Shown here piece by piece: positions 62,217 to 64,000 of a stretch of DNA of 64,000 nt (position 1 is the first letter of the stretch; each line of letters starts with the position of its first letter). This stretch comes from Marivita hallyeonensis (lineage in GTDB: Bacteria > Pseudomonadota > Alphaproteobacteria > Rhodobacterales > Rhodobacteraceae). A program made the position numbers and the translations under genes. The notes below the pieces were generated by a model. That model saw only the letters and a program-made list of their open reading frames with translations, searched no databases and was not told the DNA's origin. The DNA lies in contig NZ_FQXC01000003.1 of the NCBI RefSeq assembly GCF_900129875.1, positions 1 through 64,000 of the forward strand, given 5' to 3'.

Positions 62217-63140
62217 TCAGGCAAATATCATCGAACTCAATTTACGACGCCCGTTAAGGGCAACCGGATCGTTCGGCTTAAGGGCGTCGAAAACCGTCAT
62301 CAACTGTGCTTTCGCGGCGCCGTCATTCCATTCCCGATCCCGGCGGAAAAGCTCCAGCAAATGATCGACGGCGGCCTGGCCGTTACCGGCTGCGTAGAGC
62401 GCCTGAGCAAGATCGAAACGCGCCTGATGATTGTCCGGGTTTGCCTCCACTTCCGCCTCGAGTTCGGCGACCGGGCCGGAATTCGCGGCTTGCTTGGCGA
62501 GTTCGAGTTGCGCGTGGGCGGCCTCGATTTCGGCACTGCCCGAGATCTCTGCAGGCGCGCCGTTGAGGATTGCTTCGGCCTGTTCCAATTCGCCCATGGC
62601 GATATGCGCCCGAACAAGACCCCCATAGGCGCCTGCGTGGTTCGGGTCTTCCTGCAGGATCGCCGCAAAGGTCTGAGCCGCATCGACAGCCGCGCCCGTT
62701 TCGAGCATCTCTTCCGCCGCCGCCACGGCATCGTCCAGACCGCCGCTGGCGTCTCCGCCCGCTGCTTTGACGACGCGGTCAACAAAGGCCTTGATTTCGG
62801 AGGCTGGCTGCGCCCCTTGGAACATGTCGATGGGACGTCCCTGCACGAATGCCACCACCGTAGGGATCGACTGGATCGGCAAACCCTGCTGCGCCAATGC
62901 CTGCACAAGGCCCTGTGCCTCATCGACATTGACCTTCGCCATCTTGACCGCGCCGCGCACCTCTTTCACCGCCGCCTCGAGTTGAGGACCAAGCGTCTTG
63001 CACGGGCCGCACCAAGGTGCCCAGAAATCGACAATCACCGGCGTTTGCATGCTGGCTTCGACGACGTCTGCCATGAAGCCCTGCTCCGAGACGTCTTTGA
63101 TCAGATCGGTGTCTGCCGGGCCTTGTCCGAGTTCGATCAT
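62217..63140 (-). CDS. Thioredoxin-TPR co-chaperone (CnoX/YbbN family)
   Basis: The 307-aa protein has an N-terminal thioredoxin domain with active site FWAPWCGPCKTL (about residue 40) and a C-terminal TPR-type helical region (about 130-300: AAEEMLETGAAVDAAQTFAAILQEDPNHAGAYGGLVRAHIAMG). CnoX/YbbN proteins protect substrates from aggregation and oxidation and deliver them to GroEL. The intact WCGPC motif suggests redox activity, unlike the Escherichia coli protein, which has a SQHC motif. Confidence 0.88.
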   Translation of the reverse strand: MIELGQGPADTDLIKDVSEQGFMADVVEASMQTPVIVDFWAPWCGPCKTLGPQLEAAVKEVRGAVKMAKVNVDEAQGLVQALAQQGLPIQSIPTVVAFVQGRPIDMFQGAQPASEIKAFVDRVVKAAGGDASGGLDDAVAAAEEMLETGAAVDAAQTFAAILQEDPNHAGAYGGLVRAHIAMGELEQAEAILNGAPAEISGSAEIEAAHAQLELAKQAANSGPVAELEAEVEANPDNHQARFDLAQALYAAGNGQAAVDHLLELFRRDREWNDGAAKAQLMTVFDALKPNDPVALNGRRKLSSMIFA

Positions 63141-63174
63141 TGCTGTCTCCTAAGCGTTCCGATTGCGTTGGGGC

Positions 63175-64000
63175 TTAGATGGCGCAGCGCACACTGCGTT
63201 GCAAGTGGTAGCCGGCAAGCAGAGCGTCTATTCGCGCCGCAACCGCCTCTGGATGGGTGATCGGCACCATGTGCCCGGCCCCTTGAATGACAGCGTCGGT
63301 TGCCTTCGGAATGCGCGCGGCAAGGGCCGCATGGATGGCAGGGATGATCGGGTTCGTCTCGCTTCCTCGGATCAGACAGGTCGGACAGGTGATGTTTTCC
63401 AGTCCATCTGGTTTCAGAAGGCCTGCACTATCGTGAAGGAGTATGGCCTCTGTATCCCGGATGAAATGCATCTGGTTTGCGAAGGCCGCGCGTTCCTTCT
63501 CGCTCAAACTGTCCCATGCACGCCCGTCGCCCCAAACGCGCGTGAATTCCTGCGCGGCCGTGTCCCAATCCTCGGTTTGTAGCGCGGTGCTGAAACCTGC
63601 TTCTTCCACTATGTACGTTTTCAGCGCGGCGGGCTCACTGTTTCGCGCGGCGGCGAAGAGTACCGGTTCGATAAGCGTCACGCTCCGCACCCGGTCGGGT
63701 TCTTCCATTGCAACGCGCAGTGCGACGGTCGCACCAAAACTGTGCCCGATCAGATGCGCGCCGTCGCCAAGACAGTCTTTGGCAATCGCGGTGACCTGAT
63801 CGTGAATGTCGCAACGGTTGTCCCACGCTGCGCTGCGACCATGCCCCGGCATATCCGGGGCAACCATCGTGAGCCTATCGGACAAGAGCTGCGCCAATCG
63901 CCCCCACGCTTTCGAATGCGCCAACGCGCAATGCATAAGAACCGCCGGTTCCGGCCCTTCGCCGAAGCGACGCAAAAAGACCGGAAAGCCGCCTTTGTCG
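63175..64000 (-). CDS. Alpha/beta hydrolase (partial at the right edge)
   Basis: The protein shows APDMPGHGRS, the nucleophile motif LIGHSFGATVALRVA (Ser in GHSFG), VTLIEPVLF and the catalytic His in GAGHMVPITHPEAVA. The open frame continues unbroken to the window end (DKGGFPVFLRRFG upstream), so the true start is outside. It resembles esterases or epoxide-hydrolase-like enzymes, and the substrate cannot be told. Confidence 0.85.
   Translation of the reverse strand, partial: DKGGFPVFLRRFGEGPEPAVLMHCALAHSKAWGRLAQLLSDRLTMVAPDMPGHGRSAAWDNRCDIHDQVTAIAKDCLGDGAHLIGHSFGATVALRVAMEEPDRVRSVTLIEPVLFAAARNSEPAALKTYIVEEAGFSTALQTEDWDTAAQEFTRVWGDGRAWDSLSEKERAAFANQMHFIRDTEAILLHDSAGLLKPDGLENITCPTCLIRGSETNPIIPAIHAALAARIPKATDAVIQGAGHMVPITHPEAVAARIDALLAGYHLQRSVRCAI

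Noticed and set aside
61956-63260. A 434-codon open frame opposite the LON-domain and thioredoxin genes
   Set aside because: It spans two good genes and their spacer, and its product is low in complexity.

Overview
The window looks like a chromosomal segment of a marine alphaproteobacterium of the Rhodobacteraceae (roseobacter group). This rests on the GC-rich, densely packed genes, the alphaproteobacterial GTTC-N7-GTTC type SOS box, and families typical of the group: a Hint-domain secreted protein, a DUF6478-like protein, DUF2794 next to zapE, and glnK-amtB. These family assignments come from memory and motif reading, not from searches. I see no CRISPR array, insertion sequence, tRNA or rRNA.

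Layout. (1) 1-1323 is visibly AT-richer than the rest. It carries the tail of an unknown gene, a prodomain-less cytoplasmic subtilisin (S8), and a 72-aa protein that resembles a free-standing I9 propeptide/inhibitor. (2) 1331-9037 is a polyamine uptake and breakdown locus: class III aminotransferase, GntR/FadR-type regulator, PotF-G-H-I-like ABC transporter, and a PuuB-like FAD oxidase. A near-identical ATTTGATCAAAT element occurs upstream of both the aminotransferase and potF. (3) 9063-14391 holds ilvD behind two tandem perfect palindromes, a lipoprotein, two roseobacter-type unknowns, a decayed UPF0060 (ynfA) gene, and a Hint protein. (4) 14456-23577 is mostly housekeeping: methyltransferase, site-2 protease with CBS domains, transglutaminase-like peptidase, EamA transporter, accD-folC, rhodanese-like and LysM proteins, zapE and DUF2794. 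Its one long gene-free gap (21776-22136) ends in a strong terminator. (5) 23778-33403 carries a flavin monooxygenase, an orphan imuB with an SOS box, cytochrome c', glutathione-dependent formaldehyde dehydrogenase, gamma-glutamyltransferase, a NYN/OST-HTH protein, a B12-binding protein and a TetR regulator.

(6) 33475-42275 holds amtB and glnK (nitrogen), a PBP1A-type synthase, an operon of RidA, glycerophosphodiesterase, FemAB-like acyltransferase and pterin dehydratase, and an unusual LuxR-HTH/alpha-beta hydrolase fusion. (7) 42379-50263 holds an unknown protein, then a compact operon: two oligopeptide-type permeases, a double ATPase, aldehyde dehydrogenase, membrane protein, SDR and P1-family aminopeptidase. 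No substrate-binding protein is present. (8) 50289-64000 holds SseB-like, UDG-family, L,D-transpeptidase and ribA genes in one operon, an OmpR-type response regulator with a possible 3'-UTR sRNA, and a CIA30-like protein. The truB-rpsO-pnp RNA-processing neighbourhood follows. It is split by a three-gene cassette (membrane protein, TetR, ATC-hydrolase-like) that carries its own paired operators. Trm112, LON-domain and CnoX-like genes and the end of an alpha/beta hydrolase close the window.

The parts most worth a second look are the S8 protease with its trans-encoded inhibitor-like partner, the transcription factor fused to a hydrolase, the tandem palindromes before ilvD, the two candidate small RNAs, and the TetR-controlled insert between rpsO and pnp.
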